Below are positions 25,472 to 33,628 of a stretch of 64,000 bases of DNA, one piece after another. The DNA comes from Oceanispirochaeta sp963676905 (GTDB lineage: Bacteria; Spirochaetota; Spirochaetia; DSM-2461). The stretch lies in contig CAXXVE010000001.1 in the NCBI GenBank assembly GCA_963676905.2, positions 2,728,001 to 2,792,000 on the forward strand, given 5' to 3'. The notes beneath the pieces are model-generated. The model had not been told where the DNA came from. It was given only the letters and a program-made list of their open reading frames with translations, and ran no database searches. Numbering within the stretch: position 1 is the first letter of the stretch; each line of letters opens with the position of its first letter. Made by a program: the position numbers and the translations under genes.

Positions 25472-26965
25472 TCATGATACACAGACCCGGTTTCGTCCTG
25501 AATGTTTCGCCCTGTAAAGGGCTGCATCCGCCCTGTTAAGCATATCCTTATAGTCCATATCCGCACTCTCTGCGGATGCCTTGAAAATCCCAGTTGAAAC
25601 AGTCAGGGGAACTTTGAACCCATCTGTCACCAGAGGGGACATTTCTATGCCGCTTCGGATGCGTTCGGCTATGATTTCTGCCGTATCCGGTGCGTCATCC
25701 TCCAGAATTATTATAAACTCTTCCCCGCCGAACCGGGCTGCAAAGTCTTTTTCCCGGAGAGAAAGCTTTATAATCTGTGTGATGTGTTTCAAAGCAAGGT
25801 CTCCTGTTGTATGTCCCCAGGTGTCGTTGACCTTTTTAAAATGGTCTATGTCCAGAAGAAGAAGGCAGAATCCCCTTCCTTTGTTCCGGAGTCTGAAAAT
25901 CATCTTCATCAGACGGTTGTCAAAAGAACCCCTGTTGGCAATTCCTGTAAGGGGGTCAAGAGTCGCCTTGCGGTAGAGCTCTTCCTCTTTTTCCTTGCGC
26001 TCGGGAATATCTATAAGGATACCTGACATTTTTACAAGATGCCCCTCATCATCCAGACTTATTCTGGCGATGACTTCACTCCATACATATGTGCTGTTCC
26101 GTAAAATCCGGATATCCCTGCGGAAGTTCAGCCTGCTGTTTTCGAGCTGATTGCGCAGATAGGCAAAGGTCTTTTTAAGGTCTTCAGGGTGTATGTACTT
26201 CAGGGCCTTGAGCAGGGGCAGATGAAAAGTTTCGTTAAGGCTTTTTGTCCGGGATATAATTTTAGAGTCAAACCAGCAGTATCCAGTGTTAAGGTCCAGC
26301 TCCCAGGCACTGGATTCCATAAGATTTGAAAGAATCTCAAACTGTTTGTTGGCTGAACTCAGCCTGTTCTGGAGAACCGCGTTTGAAATCAGGTGGGCTG
26401 TTATACGCAAAAGGGATATCTCTTCATTACTCCAGCGGCGGGGTTCAGTACAGTCATCCAGTCCCAGAAGCCCCCACCATTCACCCTGAACCCAGACAGG
26501 GATACTGACAGTAGACAGAACGCCCTGTGCGGTCTGATAATCCTTGAAATCACACTCGTCAAGCTCATCAATAATGGCTGTCTGCCACTCTCCTCTGATC
26601 CTGCTTTCAACAAGGGCTCTATAGGTGGGAGAGCATGTCTCAAATTTCCACAGTTTTGTATCGAATCGCGGTCTTTTTTTAAGGGCATGCTTCTGTTCGT
26701 CCACCCATTCAAAGGGGAAGTTCATCAGCATTTGCTTTTCGCTCAATTCAAGAACCTGAAAGAGCCATACACGGTTTACGCCGGTTATGCGGCCAATATC
26801 AGAGATCAGTTCGGATATTCCGTCGGGCCATCCCGTTCCGCTGCCTAGTTTTTCAGCGCTTCGTGCAAGAGCTGTGAGAAGATTTTCCTGTACTTCGGAT
26901 GCCAGGGGAGTCAGATTTTCAATTTTGCCTGTCTGTACGCCGGGAATCTTATCTTTGCTTTGCAT
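25472..26965 (-). CDS. GAF-PAS-GGDEF diguanylate cyclase
   Basis: 497 residues without membrane segments. A GAF-type sensor domain (about 30-195) precedes a PAS domain (about 205-320) and a GGDEF domain (about 330-497). The active site reads ARFGGEEF and the inhibitory I-site is intact (REKD five residues before GGEEF), so it should make cyclic-di-GMP under product feedback. The ATG at 26965 has an AGGGGATT ribosome-like site. The input ligand is unknown. Confidence 0.93.
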   Translation of the reverse strand: MQSKDKIPGVQTGKIENLTPLASEVQENLLTALARSAEKLGSGTGWPDGISELISDIGRITGVNRVWLFQVLELSEKQMLMNFPFEWVDEQKHALKKRPRFDTKLWKFETCSPTYRALVESRIRGEWQTAIIDELDECDFKDYQTAQGVLSTVSIPVWVQGEWWGLLGLDDCTEPRRWSNEEISLLRITAHLISNAVLQNRLSSANKQFEILSNLMESSAWELDLNTGYCWFDSKIISRTKSLNETFHLPLLKALKYIHPEDLKKTFAYLRNQLENSRLNFRRDIRILRNSTYVWSEVIARISLDDEGHLVKMSGILIDIPERKEKEEELYRKATLDPLTGIANRGSFDNRLMKMIFRLRNKGRGFCLLLLDIDHFKKVNDTWGHTTGDLALKHITQIIKLSLREKDFAARFGGEEFIIILEDDAPDTAEIIAERIRSGIEMSPLVTDGFKVPLTVSTGIFKASAESADMDYKDMLNRADAALYRAKHSGRNRVCVS

Positions 26966-27151
26966 ATAAAGAATCCCCTGGTGCTGAAATCCTGAAGGGC
27001 AGAAAGCGGACAGTTGCCGTACCGCTGTAAAGGTGAAGAGTATTTCTGAGAGTTTTATTACAGGTCATAGAATAATTATAGAAGAGGGGCATCTGAATTG
27101 GTACACAAAATTATCATATTTATGAAAGAACTAAAGTGCAGGGGAGGTGAT

Positions 27152-27226
27152 TCCCGGTACCGGGAGAACAGGGCCTCCCTCCGGGGATCTTCCCGGAATA
27201 GAGGCCCTTACACGGCAATAGCCGTT
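27152..27226. other. Cluster of hairpins downstream of the trypsin-like gene
   Basis: The 269 bp between the GGDEF and trypsin-like genes contain no credible gene. They hold a perfect palindrome TCCCGGTACCGGGA (27152-27165) and GGGCCTC/GAGGCCC (27170-27176 and about 27201-27207) enclosing CCGGG/CCCGG. A further ACGGC/GCCGT stem lies at about 27212-27226. No T-run follows on the minus strand, so this is a possible but not typical terminator region. Confidence 0.45.
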
Positions 27227-27234
27227 ATGAAGAA

Positions 27235-27915
27235 TCAGACAGGAAGTATTCCGGCCTCTTCCATAAGGGTCTTGCCGTATTCGATGGAGACAGCATAGCT
27301 GAAGTTTGTATCAAAATCAGGCCTTTCACCTCTTACAAAGTCGCCTCCCTCATCGTCCGGAGAGAAGCGTCCAATAAGAATCCCGATGACTCTCCCGTCT
27401 TCAATGTTGACAAGGGGGCCTCCGGCCATCCCGTCATGAATTGTAGTATCAATAAGGAAGAGCTCAGTCTGTTTTCTCAGTTTCAGTTTAGAGCTTATAA
27501 TGGAACTCTGAACTCCAAGATTGAACATATCTCTGTGCCCGAAGGGAAAACCAAGACAGACAACAGAGCTGCCCAGAAGGGCATTCTCTGCAACTCCCAG
27601 GAGGTGGTCGGGTGTCTCAATATGAATCTTCCCTGCAAAACGCAGAAGCGCCGTATTGTGGATCGCATCTGTTTTTACAACTGTCAGAGAAACTGCCGGT
27701 ACATCCTCCATGGAGAGGGGGGAGAAGGATTCAGGGTTGGGCGGCCTGACGGCCATGAGCCCTTCGTTGTCTCCCTCCAGAAGATGGCAGGATGTCATCA
27801 GATAGCCCTCTTCATGGACAACAAAACAGCTTCCCAGAAAAAATACGCTCTCATCTTTGCGGCGGACCAGCAGATAGCAGCCTCCGCTGTATTTCTGACT
27901 GGCATGCTTAAACAT
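27235..27915 (-). CDS. Trypsin-like protein with degenerate catalytic triad
   Basis: 226 residues with a chymotrypsin/HtrA-like fold. The start is ATG 27915, behind an AGAGGA ribosome site that lies inside the end of the BCCT gene; the two genes overlap by 8 nt. The catalytic histidine is kept (TSCHLLEG, H44). The position of the aspartate is Asn (DAIHNTALLRF, N87) and that of the nucleophilic serine is Ala (DGMAGGPLVN, A164, against the usual GNSGGPL). It should not cleave peptide bonds. No signal peptide or PDZ domain is present. Coupling to a transporter gene suggests a binding or regulatory role, but this is inference. Confidence 0.8.
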   Translation of the reverse strand: MFKHASQKYSGGCYLLVRRKDESVFFLGSCFVVHEEGYLMTSCHLLEGDNEGLMAVRPPNPESFSPLSMEDVPAVSLTVVKTDAIHNTALLRFAGKIHIETPDHLLGVAENALLGSSVVCLGFPFGHRDMFNLGVQSSIISSKLKLRKQTELFLIDTTIHDGMAGGPLVNIEDGRVIGILIGRFSPDDEGGDFVRGERPDFDTNFSYAVSIEYGKTLMEEAGILPV

Positions 27916-29539
27916 CGGATTTTTCCTCTTTCTTTTTCTTTCTAAATGTAACCAGAGGGGCTTCTCCACTCTCAATTTTGAAAATTCTTGGTTTGAGTTT
28001 TCCTGTTTTCAAGCTGAAAGTCTGGACCCCTGTGTACTCGTTAAGTCCTTTCTTGAGACTGAAACAGAGCACAAGAAGAACCAGGCCGAAGGGAAGACCA
28101 GTCGCAATTACAGCTGACTGCAGTGCTGCAAGACCTCCGCTCAAAAGCAGAGCCGCAGCCACGACACCTTCGAGGATGGCCCAGAAGAGTCTCTGGGGAA
28201 TGGGAGGATCGGGATTCCCGCCTGCTGTTATGATATCAATGACCATAGAACCCGAGTCAGAGGATGTTACGAAGAAACTGATTACAACAAGGACTCCCAG
28301 CACCGCAGTGATGCTTGAAAAGGGGAAGTGCTCCAGCAGAAGAAAGAGGGAGAGAGGAACATTCTTTGTGACCTCTTCCGCAAGCCCCCCGCCTCCGAAG
28401 AGCTCAATATAGATGGCTGAATTGCCGAACACTGTCATCCATAAAAAGGTTACAAGGGTGGGGATTGCAAGAACTCCCATAAGAAATTCCCTGATGGTTC
28501 TTCCTCTGGAAACACGGGCTATAAACATTCCCACAAAGGGTGACCAGGCAATCCACCAGGCCCAGTAGAACACGGTCCAGCCGTTCTGCCATTTTGTGTT
28601 TTCAAGAGTTTCATTCCATGTGGCAATCTGGGAGAAGGAGTGGAAGTACGCTCCAATATTTTCAACAAAACCGTTGAGTATGAAGAGGGTCGGCCCTGCA
28701 AGAAATACAAAGGCCAGAAGTCCCATGGCAAGCCATATGTTGATTTCCGAGAGTTTCTTTATTCCCGCATCCAGTCCGCGGACAACAGATACGGTGGCAA
28801 TGGCTGTAATACCGGCAATAAGAAAGAGCTGAATAATCTCATTCTGCTCAATTCCTATAAGATGGCTGAGTCCTGCATTTACCTGCTGCACACCGAAGCC
28901 AAGGGATGTTGCAACCCCGAAAAGGGTGGCAATTGTAGCCAGTATATCGATAAGGTTACCCCATGCTCCGTTGATCCTTTCACCCAGTATCGGGTAGAAG
29001 ATGGAACGGATGGAAAGGGGCTGTCCCTTGTTGAAACTGAAGAAAGCAAGGGCAAGAGCCACAAGTGCATAGATCGCCCAGGGATGGAGTCCCCAGTGAA
29101 GAAAGGTAAAGCTCATTGCCATGCGCGCCCTGTCAACTGATCCTTCTACGGGGAAGGGGGGGGACTGAAAGTGAAACATCGGCTCTGCTACACCGTAGAA
29201 GAGAAGTCCGATACCCATACCTGCCGAGAAGAGCATGGAAAACCAGCTGGCTGTTGAAAACTCTGGTTCGGCATCATCTCCGCCAAGTCGGATATTTCCG
29301 TATCCGCTGAACATCAGGTAGAGTATAAAAAGAAGTATGATGTTTACAGTTAATGTAAAGAACCAGCCGGCATTGGTTGAAATGCCGTCAAGAAGGGGGT
29401 TAAAGAAGTTTCCGAGATACTCATTAAAAAATATCGAAAAAATGACAAATCCGATAATTATGGATGCCGAAGTGTAAAAAACGACAGGATGAATATCCAG
29501 AAACGGCTTTTTATTCGGTTTATTTTCTTTGGATTTGAT
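27908..29539 (-). CDS. BCCT-family glycine betaine/choline/carnitine transporter with apparent AUC start
   Basis: 543 residues, twelve helices. Family motifs are FSAGMGIGLLFYGVAEP (the GMGIG sodium-site loop of BetP-like carriers) and WTVFYWAWWIAWSPFVG followed by ARVSRGRTIREF. The first ATG in frame (29314) would begin at MFSGYGN and remove the first two helices, yet the frame stays open upstream and encodes them (from about PVVFYTSASIII to LLFILYLMFSGYGN). There is no ATG, GTG or TTG between the stop at 29600-29602 and 29314. AGGAG at 29547-29551 lies 7 nt before an in-frame ATC at 29539, the most likely start. It probably imports a compatible solute with sodium. Confidence 0.85.
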   Translation of the reverse strand: MKSKENKPNKKPFLDIHPVVFYTSASIIIGFVIFSIFFNEYLGNFFNPLLDGISTNAGWFFTLTVNIILLFILYLMFSGYGNIRLGGDDAEPEFSTASWFSMLFSAGMGIGLLFYGVAEPMFHFQSPPFPVEGSVDRARMAMSFTFLHWGLHPWAIYALVALALAFFSFNKGQPLSIRSIFYPILGERINGAWGNLIDILATIATLFGVATSLGFGVQQVNAGLSHLIGIEQNEIIQLFLIAGITAIATVSVVRGLDAGIKKLSEINIWLAMGLLAFVFLAGPTLFILNGFVENIGAYFHSFSQIATWNETLENTKWQNGWTVFYWAWWIAWSPFVGMFIARVSRGRTIREFLMGVLAIPTLVTFLWMTVFGNSAIYIELFGGGGLAEEVTKNVPLSLFLLLEHFPFSSITAVLGVLVVISFFVTSSDSGSMVIDIITAGGNPDPPIPQRLFWAILEGVVAAALLLSGGLAALQSAVIATGLPFGLVLLVLCFSLKKGLNEYTGVQTFSLKTGKLKPRIFKIESGEAPLVTFRKKKKEEKSDV

Positions 29540-29574
29540 AAAAATGCTCCTGTTTTTGAAAATTTCTGAAAATA

Positions 29575-29603
29575 AGAATAGGAAAGTATAGGCGAGATGT
29601 CAA
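29575..29603 (-). promoter_or_regulatory. Sigma-70 promoter of the BCCT operon
   Basis: TTGACA (29598-29603) and TATTCT (29575-29580) on the minus strand are separated by 17 bp. Transcription would start near 29568, about 17 nt before the AGGAG of the BCCT gene, which supports translation beginning upstream of the first ATG. Confidence 0.7.
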
Positions 29604-29772
29604 CCTTGATTAACTGCTCAGAACAGGGATTCAAATTTCCAAATATGAGAGCATGTTCATGTAAGGTCTGAACCTGTTTCATTTTATTTTGTATTTTCCC
29701 CGTTCCGGGTTATGCCGGTTCCCTTAAGTTTAATAGTGAACAGGAAATATAGTATATGTGCGAACATTTCTC

Positions 29773-29787
29773 ATGTAACAGTTACAT
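29773..29787. promoter_or_regulatory. 15-bp palindrome in the BCCT/chemoreceptor intergenic region
   Basis: ATGTAACAGTTACAT is a perfect dyad with one central base, in the 320-bp region between divergent genes. It may bind a dimeric regulator of either gene; nothing else in the stretch 29604-29859 was recognised. Confidence 0.4.
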
Positions 29788-29859
29788 CTCTTAAATTGAA
29801 TATTAAATTTTTGTTTTCTCATGTTTCATCAACTAATCTTTATAGTCGGAGGACAGGAT

Positions 29860-32058
29860 ATGAAAAAAAATTTTAGCGTAAAGACAAAAACACTAATCCT
29901 TTCCATTGTACTGCCGGTTGTAATGGTTCTTCTTTTTACAGGAGCCCTTTTTTACTTCCAGTTTAATCAGGAATATGAAGACGCACAGACTCAGTTACTC
30001 AGCGATGCAAGAAATATAAGGGACAGTATCTCATTCGATCTGGTCGATAGTTTTGAGCTCCTCAGGAACCTGTCGGTTAATCCTATGACTGCCAGGGTTG
30101 TTAACAGGATGAACTCTGTGCCTGCCGGTCTGGATAACGATGATTTTATAGGGTTGGATGAGGCCGCGGAACTGAGCGATCTGATGGACCGTGTGTCACG
30201 GGGAACCAAGGCGGAACTTGTCTATGTGGGAACAAAGAGCTCAACAGGGCTGCTTTTAAGCCGGGATGTCCAGCTGGGACAGGGGTTTGATGTCAGGGGC
30301 AGGGACTACTACAAAGCCGCTTTCTCCTCTCCCGGTGGGGTAGTTTTCAGTGAACCGAGGGTTTCCGCTGAAGAGACAGCGGAGCCAAAGATTGTAATCA
30401 CGGCGGCCAAGGCAATTGTTGATGATTCAGGCAGTACTGCCGGAATAACAGCCCTCAACTACAGTTTTGACCCCATAATTGCAACTCTTCGGGGGCTTAT
30501 GGAAGAGTACTCTGTGGATATTACACTCTTTGATACCACCGGAGAGTATCTCCTCTGGAATCAGTTTGCAGATCAGACCTACTTCTATAACCCCGACCAG
30601 ATCATCACTCTGACGACTCTGGCCGGAAGTCTCGGATATCCTGATGAGACCATCCCCGGCCTTGTGTCTGATACTATTGAAAAAGAAAGTCACTATTTTG
30701 AAGGCAATACCTCCAGGGGGCCGGCCATGATGCAGTCCATACACATCCCCTATACCCGGTGGGCTGTGATTGTCATCAGGCCGCTTTCAGAGATTTATGT
30801 CGAACTGATTGAAACCATCCTGCCGCCCCTTCTGACCTTCCTTGCGGCCTTCCTCTTTGTTCAGATCTTTGTTTTCTTCCTCTATTCCCGCCTGATAATC
30901 AAACCTCTTACGGGCATCGGCAGCAATCTTCAGCAGCTTGCCGAATCGGATGCTGATCTCACAGTTGAGATTCCGATTATATCCGATGATGAGATCGGTC
31001 AGGTGGCAGGCTCCTTCAACAGCTTTGTAGGTAAGCTGAAGGACCTGATGATAGAGGTTAAAAAAGCCATTGAGGGAACAGAGACCATCGGTATGAGCGT
31101 TACAAGTTCCACAGAAGAGACGTCGACGGCCATTGAGCAGATCAGCGCCAACCTGAACTCCATCAGTAAGCAGATTGATGTTCTGGACAGCAGTATTGAT
31201 GATACAGTCACGGCCATTGAAGAGGTGACACAGAACATATCTTCCATGGATGACCAGATCATTAACCAGTCGGCCATGGTTGAGCAGTCTACCGCCGCTA
31301 TTACACAGATGATCGCTTCCCTTAAGAATGTTAACGCCGTTGCCCAGAACAAGAGGTCTACGACCCAGGCGCTCTCGACTGTCGCCGGTGAAGGTAAAAT
31401 GAAGATTGAAGAGACAGCCCGCACCTTCAAAGCCGTTGTGGATCATATCAACCAGATTCAGGATATGGCCTCCACAATCAACAGTATCGCCTCCCAGACA
31501 AACCTCCTCTCCATGAACGCCGCCATCGAAGCGGCCCATGCCGGGGACTCCGGGCGGGGGTTTGCGGTAGTTGCAGAAGAGATCAGAAAGCTTGCTGATT
31601 CGGCGGGTCAGTCTTCCCAGACCATTACCCAGATAATCAAGGATATTACCGACTCTGTTACAGAGACAGACAGGAATGTAGCCGATACAACCAGCGCCTT
31701 TGAGAAAATCTCAACCGAGGTTCTTGATACGGTTAATGCCTTCTCTGAAATTGAACAGTCAGTGTCTGAACTGAATACAGGTGGTCAGCAGATTCTGGAA
31801 TCAACCAACCAGATCAATGAGGTCACAGTGAGCATCAGAAACGGTTCCAGTGAAATCAAGTCAGGTACAAAGCTGATGCTCGACAGATCCGGAAAGATCC
31901 GTGATGTTACCCAGCAGGTTACAACGGGTATGGCGGAATCTACAGCCGGCGCCGGGGAGATCGTCAGATCCATGCAGCTTATGGTTGATCTGTCACTGGA
32001 TCTGAAACAGATCGTCGGCAGACTGAAGGATGATTTCGGGCTCTTCCGTACCGAATAG
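29860..32058 (+). CDS. Methyl-accepting chemotaxis protein with dCache sensor
   Basis: 732 residues from ATG 29860, behind GGAGGACAGG; an ATG at 29821 lacks a ribosome site. TM1 lies at about 12-34, a periplasmic dCache_1-like domain at 36-320 (with GRDYYKAAFSS and YSFDPII), and TM2 at about 325-350. HAMP and a long cytoplasmic coiled coil follow, with the signalling tip QTNLLSMNAAIEAAHAG. It should detect a small molecule outside the inner membrane and control CheA. It is divergent from the BCCT carrier. No CheR-docking pentapeptide is visible at the C-terminus (LFRTE). Confidence 0.95.
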   Translation: MKKNFSVKTKTLILSIVLPVVMVLLFTGALFYFQFNQEYEDAQTQLLSDARNIRDSISFDLVDSFELLRNLSVNPMTARVVNRMNSVPAGLDNDDFIGLDEAAELSDLMDRVSRGTKAELVYVGTKSSTGLLLSRDVQLGQGFDVRGRDYYKAAFSSPGGVVFSEPRVSAEETAEPKIVITAAKAIVDDSGSTAGITALNYSFDPIIATLRGLMEEYSVDITLFDTTGEYLLWNQFADQTYFYNPDQIITLTTLAGSLGYPDETIPGLVSDTIEKESHYFEGNTSRGPAMMQSIHIPYTRWAVIVIRPLSEIYVELIETILPPLLTFLAAFLFVQIFVFFLYSRLIIKPLTGIGSNLQQLAESDADLTVEIPIISDDEIGQVAGSFNSFVGKLKDLMIEVKKAIEGTETIGMSVTSSTEETSTAIEQISANLNSISKQIDVLDSSIDDTVTAIEEVTQNISSMDDQIINQSAMVEQSTAAITQMIASLKNVNAVAQNKRSTTQALSTVAGEGKMKIEETARTFKAVVDHINQIQDMASTINSIASQTNLLSMNAAIEAAHAGDSGRGFAVVAEEIRKLADSAGQSSQTITQIIKDITDSVTETDRNVADTTSAFEKISTEVLDTVNAFSEIEQSVSELNTGGQQILESTNQINEVTVSIRNGSSEIKSGTKLMLDRSGKIRDVTQQVTTGMAESTAGAGEIVRSMQLMVDLSLDLKQIVGRLKDDFGLFRTE

Positions 32059-32061
32059 TTT

Positions 32062-32844
32062 TCAGTAGAGTCCACTGTCCAGAGATTCACAGTAATCCCC
32101 TATAAAGTGGTGGTTTACCCATAACAGGGTGGCTGTGTAGAAGGGGTCCGGTTCCGGGCCTATTCTGTGCAGCTCCCCTGTATGTCTGTACCCCATACTT
32201 TCAGGGGGGACTGTAGGCACCATATCGCTGCCGTTGACAATGCGGTGGCACTCGGCAGGGGACTCTTCTATCAGTTTCTTCAACTCGGCGCCTCCCGCCC
32301 GTGGAGACGCTCCCGTCATACAGTAAAGCCTCTCATCACAGTCCCTGTTTACAATCAGATCGGCGGTACAGAAGTAGGCGGAAGCTGAGCCTGAGCTGTG
32401 GCCGAGAATGTAGATTGTTCCTTCGGGGTTCAGATTCAGATAGCTGTCAATCTCATCAAGCACCTTTTGGCGGACAGCCTTGTAGTTGTAGAGAAATCCT
32501 GCATGTACCCTGATTTCGGGGGGAAGAAAATCTGCTGTTACAAGATCCAGCACAAGGTTGAAGTAGATATCCAAAGGGTCGTCACTTCCAAAAAAGATCA
32601 CATAGAGATCTCCGTCTTTTTCGATAATGGCGCCGGAACTGGGACCGGCTGAGAAAAACTCCTCTCCCTGAAGATCAGTTTTCTTTCCCTCAATGCGGTA
32701 TTCATTCTCCATATAGAGCAGCGAAATCTGCCTGGATTCAAGGGGGGTAGAGGCCTCTCCATCTCCCTCTGTAAAAAGGGGTATAGTGCAGGAGCTGCAT
32801 AATATAGCGGCCATAGCAGCGTGAAGAAGGATTCTTTTGCTCAT
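32062..32844 (-). CDS. Lipase class 3-like lipoprotein
   Basis: 260 residues. The N-terminus has a lipoprotein-type signal with cysteine at about residue 19 (ILCSSCTIP; spirochaetal lipoboxes are often relaxed). The alpha/beta-hydrolase nucleophile elbow is LGHSSGSAS, matching the GHSxG of class 3 lipases, with YIL before it and VNGSDMVPTVPP supplying a probable acid and loop. Expected to be a membrane-anchored lipase or esterase facing the periplasm. It converges on the chemoreceptor gene with 3 nt between stops. Confidence 0.75.
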   Translation of the reverse strand: MSKRILLHAAMAAILCSSCTIPLFTEGDGEASTPLESRQISLLYMENEYRIEGKKTDLQGEEFFSAGPSSGAIIEKDGDLYVIFFGSDDPLDIYFNLVLDLVTADFLPPEIRVHAGFLYNYKAVRQKVLDEIDSYLNLNPEGTIYILGHSSGSASAYFCTADLIVNRDCDERLYCMTGASPRAGGAELKKLIEESPAECHRIVNGSDMVPTVPPESMGYRHTGELHRIGPEPDPFYTATLLWVNHHFIGDYCESLDSGLY

Positions 32845-32919
32845 AACTCAATATGGTATACTCCGCAATTAAGATGATCAATTGTTGATTTATATTTTCC
32901 CGTAATGTACTGTTCTTCC

Positions 32920-33501
32920 ATGAAGAAAATCATTCTCCTGGTCACCCTGATTCTCCTCTGCCCAAGGCTGTTTTCGGATCAGAATATGAATAGACGGGTG
33001 GATATAAATCCTCTCGTTTCAGGACTTGTTTTTCTGGGGGGATTCGGCCTTGGAGCCGGTTATGAACAGATGGTCAATCCAATGCTGAGCTGGAGGGTTA
33101 CCCTTGCGGGAGGCAGTGTGCCCATCGATGAATATGGAACAGACGGTGGCATCGGTTTTTTCATTCCCCAGGGGGGGATCAGATTCTATCCTCTGGGACA
33201 GAGGCTTGTCTCCTGGTGGATGGGGGCAAATTATGGACTTCTTATCCTTCACGGAGACCTCGACGGCAACGGTGTTGACAGCAGCTCCACATATCTTCTC
33301 CATGAACTGTCTGTTGATACTGGGATTAATATCAGCTTTGGCAGAGAGAGCCACTGGTACGGAACTGTCTCTCTCTTCCTCTCATATGTTCCCGGAGGGG
33401 AGTACTGGGGCAGTATTGACGGAGACTCTTCCCATTTGAAGATGAGAGGCAGTGAGTTTCTTCTTCTGATCCCCGAAATTGCGGCGGGCTTCAGATTTTA
33501 G
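32920..33501 (+). CDS. Outer-membrane or exported beta-rich hypothetical protein
   Basis: 193 residues from ATG 32920 with a signal peptide of about 19 residues (MKKIILLVTLILLCPRLFS). The mature part alternates glycine-rich hydrophobic strands (GFGLGAGYEQM, WWMGANYGLLILHG) and ends in phenylalanine (AAGFRF), typical of small outer-membrane beta-barrels. No family recognised. Another ATG 15 nt upstream is possible. No good ribosome site is visible. Confidence 0.65.
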   Translation: MKKIILLVTLILLCPRLFSDQNMNRRVDINPLVSGLVFLGGFGLGAGYEQMVNPMLSWRVTLAGGSVPIDEYGTDGGIGFFIPQGGIRFYPLGQRLVSWWMGANYGLLILHGDLDGNGVDSSSTYLLHELSVDTGINISFGRESHWYGTVSLFLSYVPGGEYWGSIDGDSSHLKMRGSEFLLLIPEIAAGFRF

Positions 33502-33628
33502 GCTCTGCCTTTTTTTTTACGGGATAAAAATTCAATCCTGTCCTTTAAGAGTTAAAAGAAATCCACTACTATATTCGGGAAACACTATTCCGGTATCACC
33601 AGCCGGAACACTGATAAAAGAGGAATCT

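Noticed and set aside
27098..27298. Small plus-strand frame between the GGDEF and trypsin-like genes
   Set aside because: Its sequence runs through the hairpin cluster and into the antisense of the trypsin-like gene; there is no convincing ribosome site and the peptide has no recognisable feature.
30787..31539. 250-codon antisense frame within the chemoreceptor
   Set aside because: It lies entirely over the conserved HAMP and signalling region of the plus-strand receptor; composition is asparagine- and histidine-rich shadow sequence.
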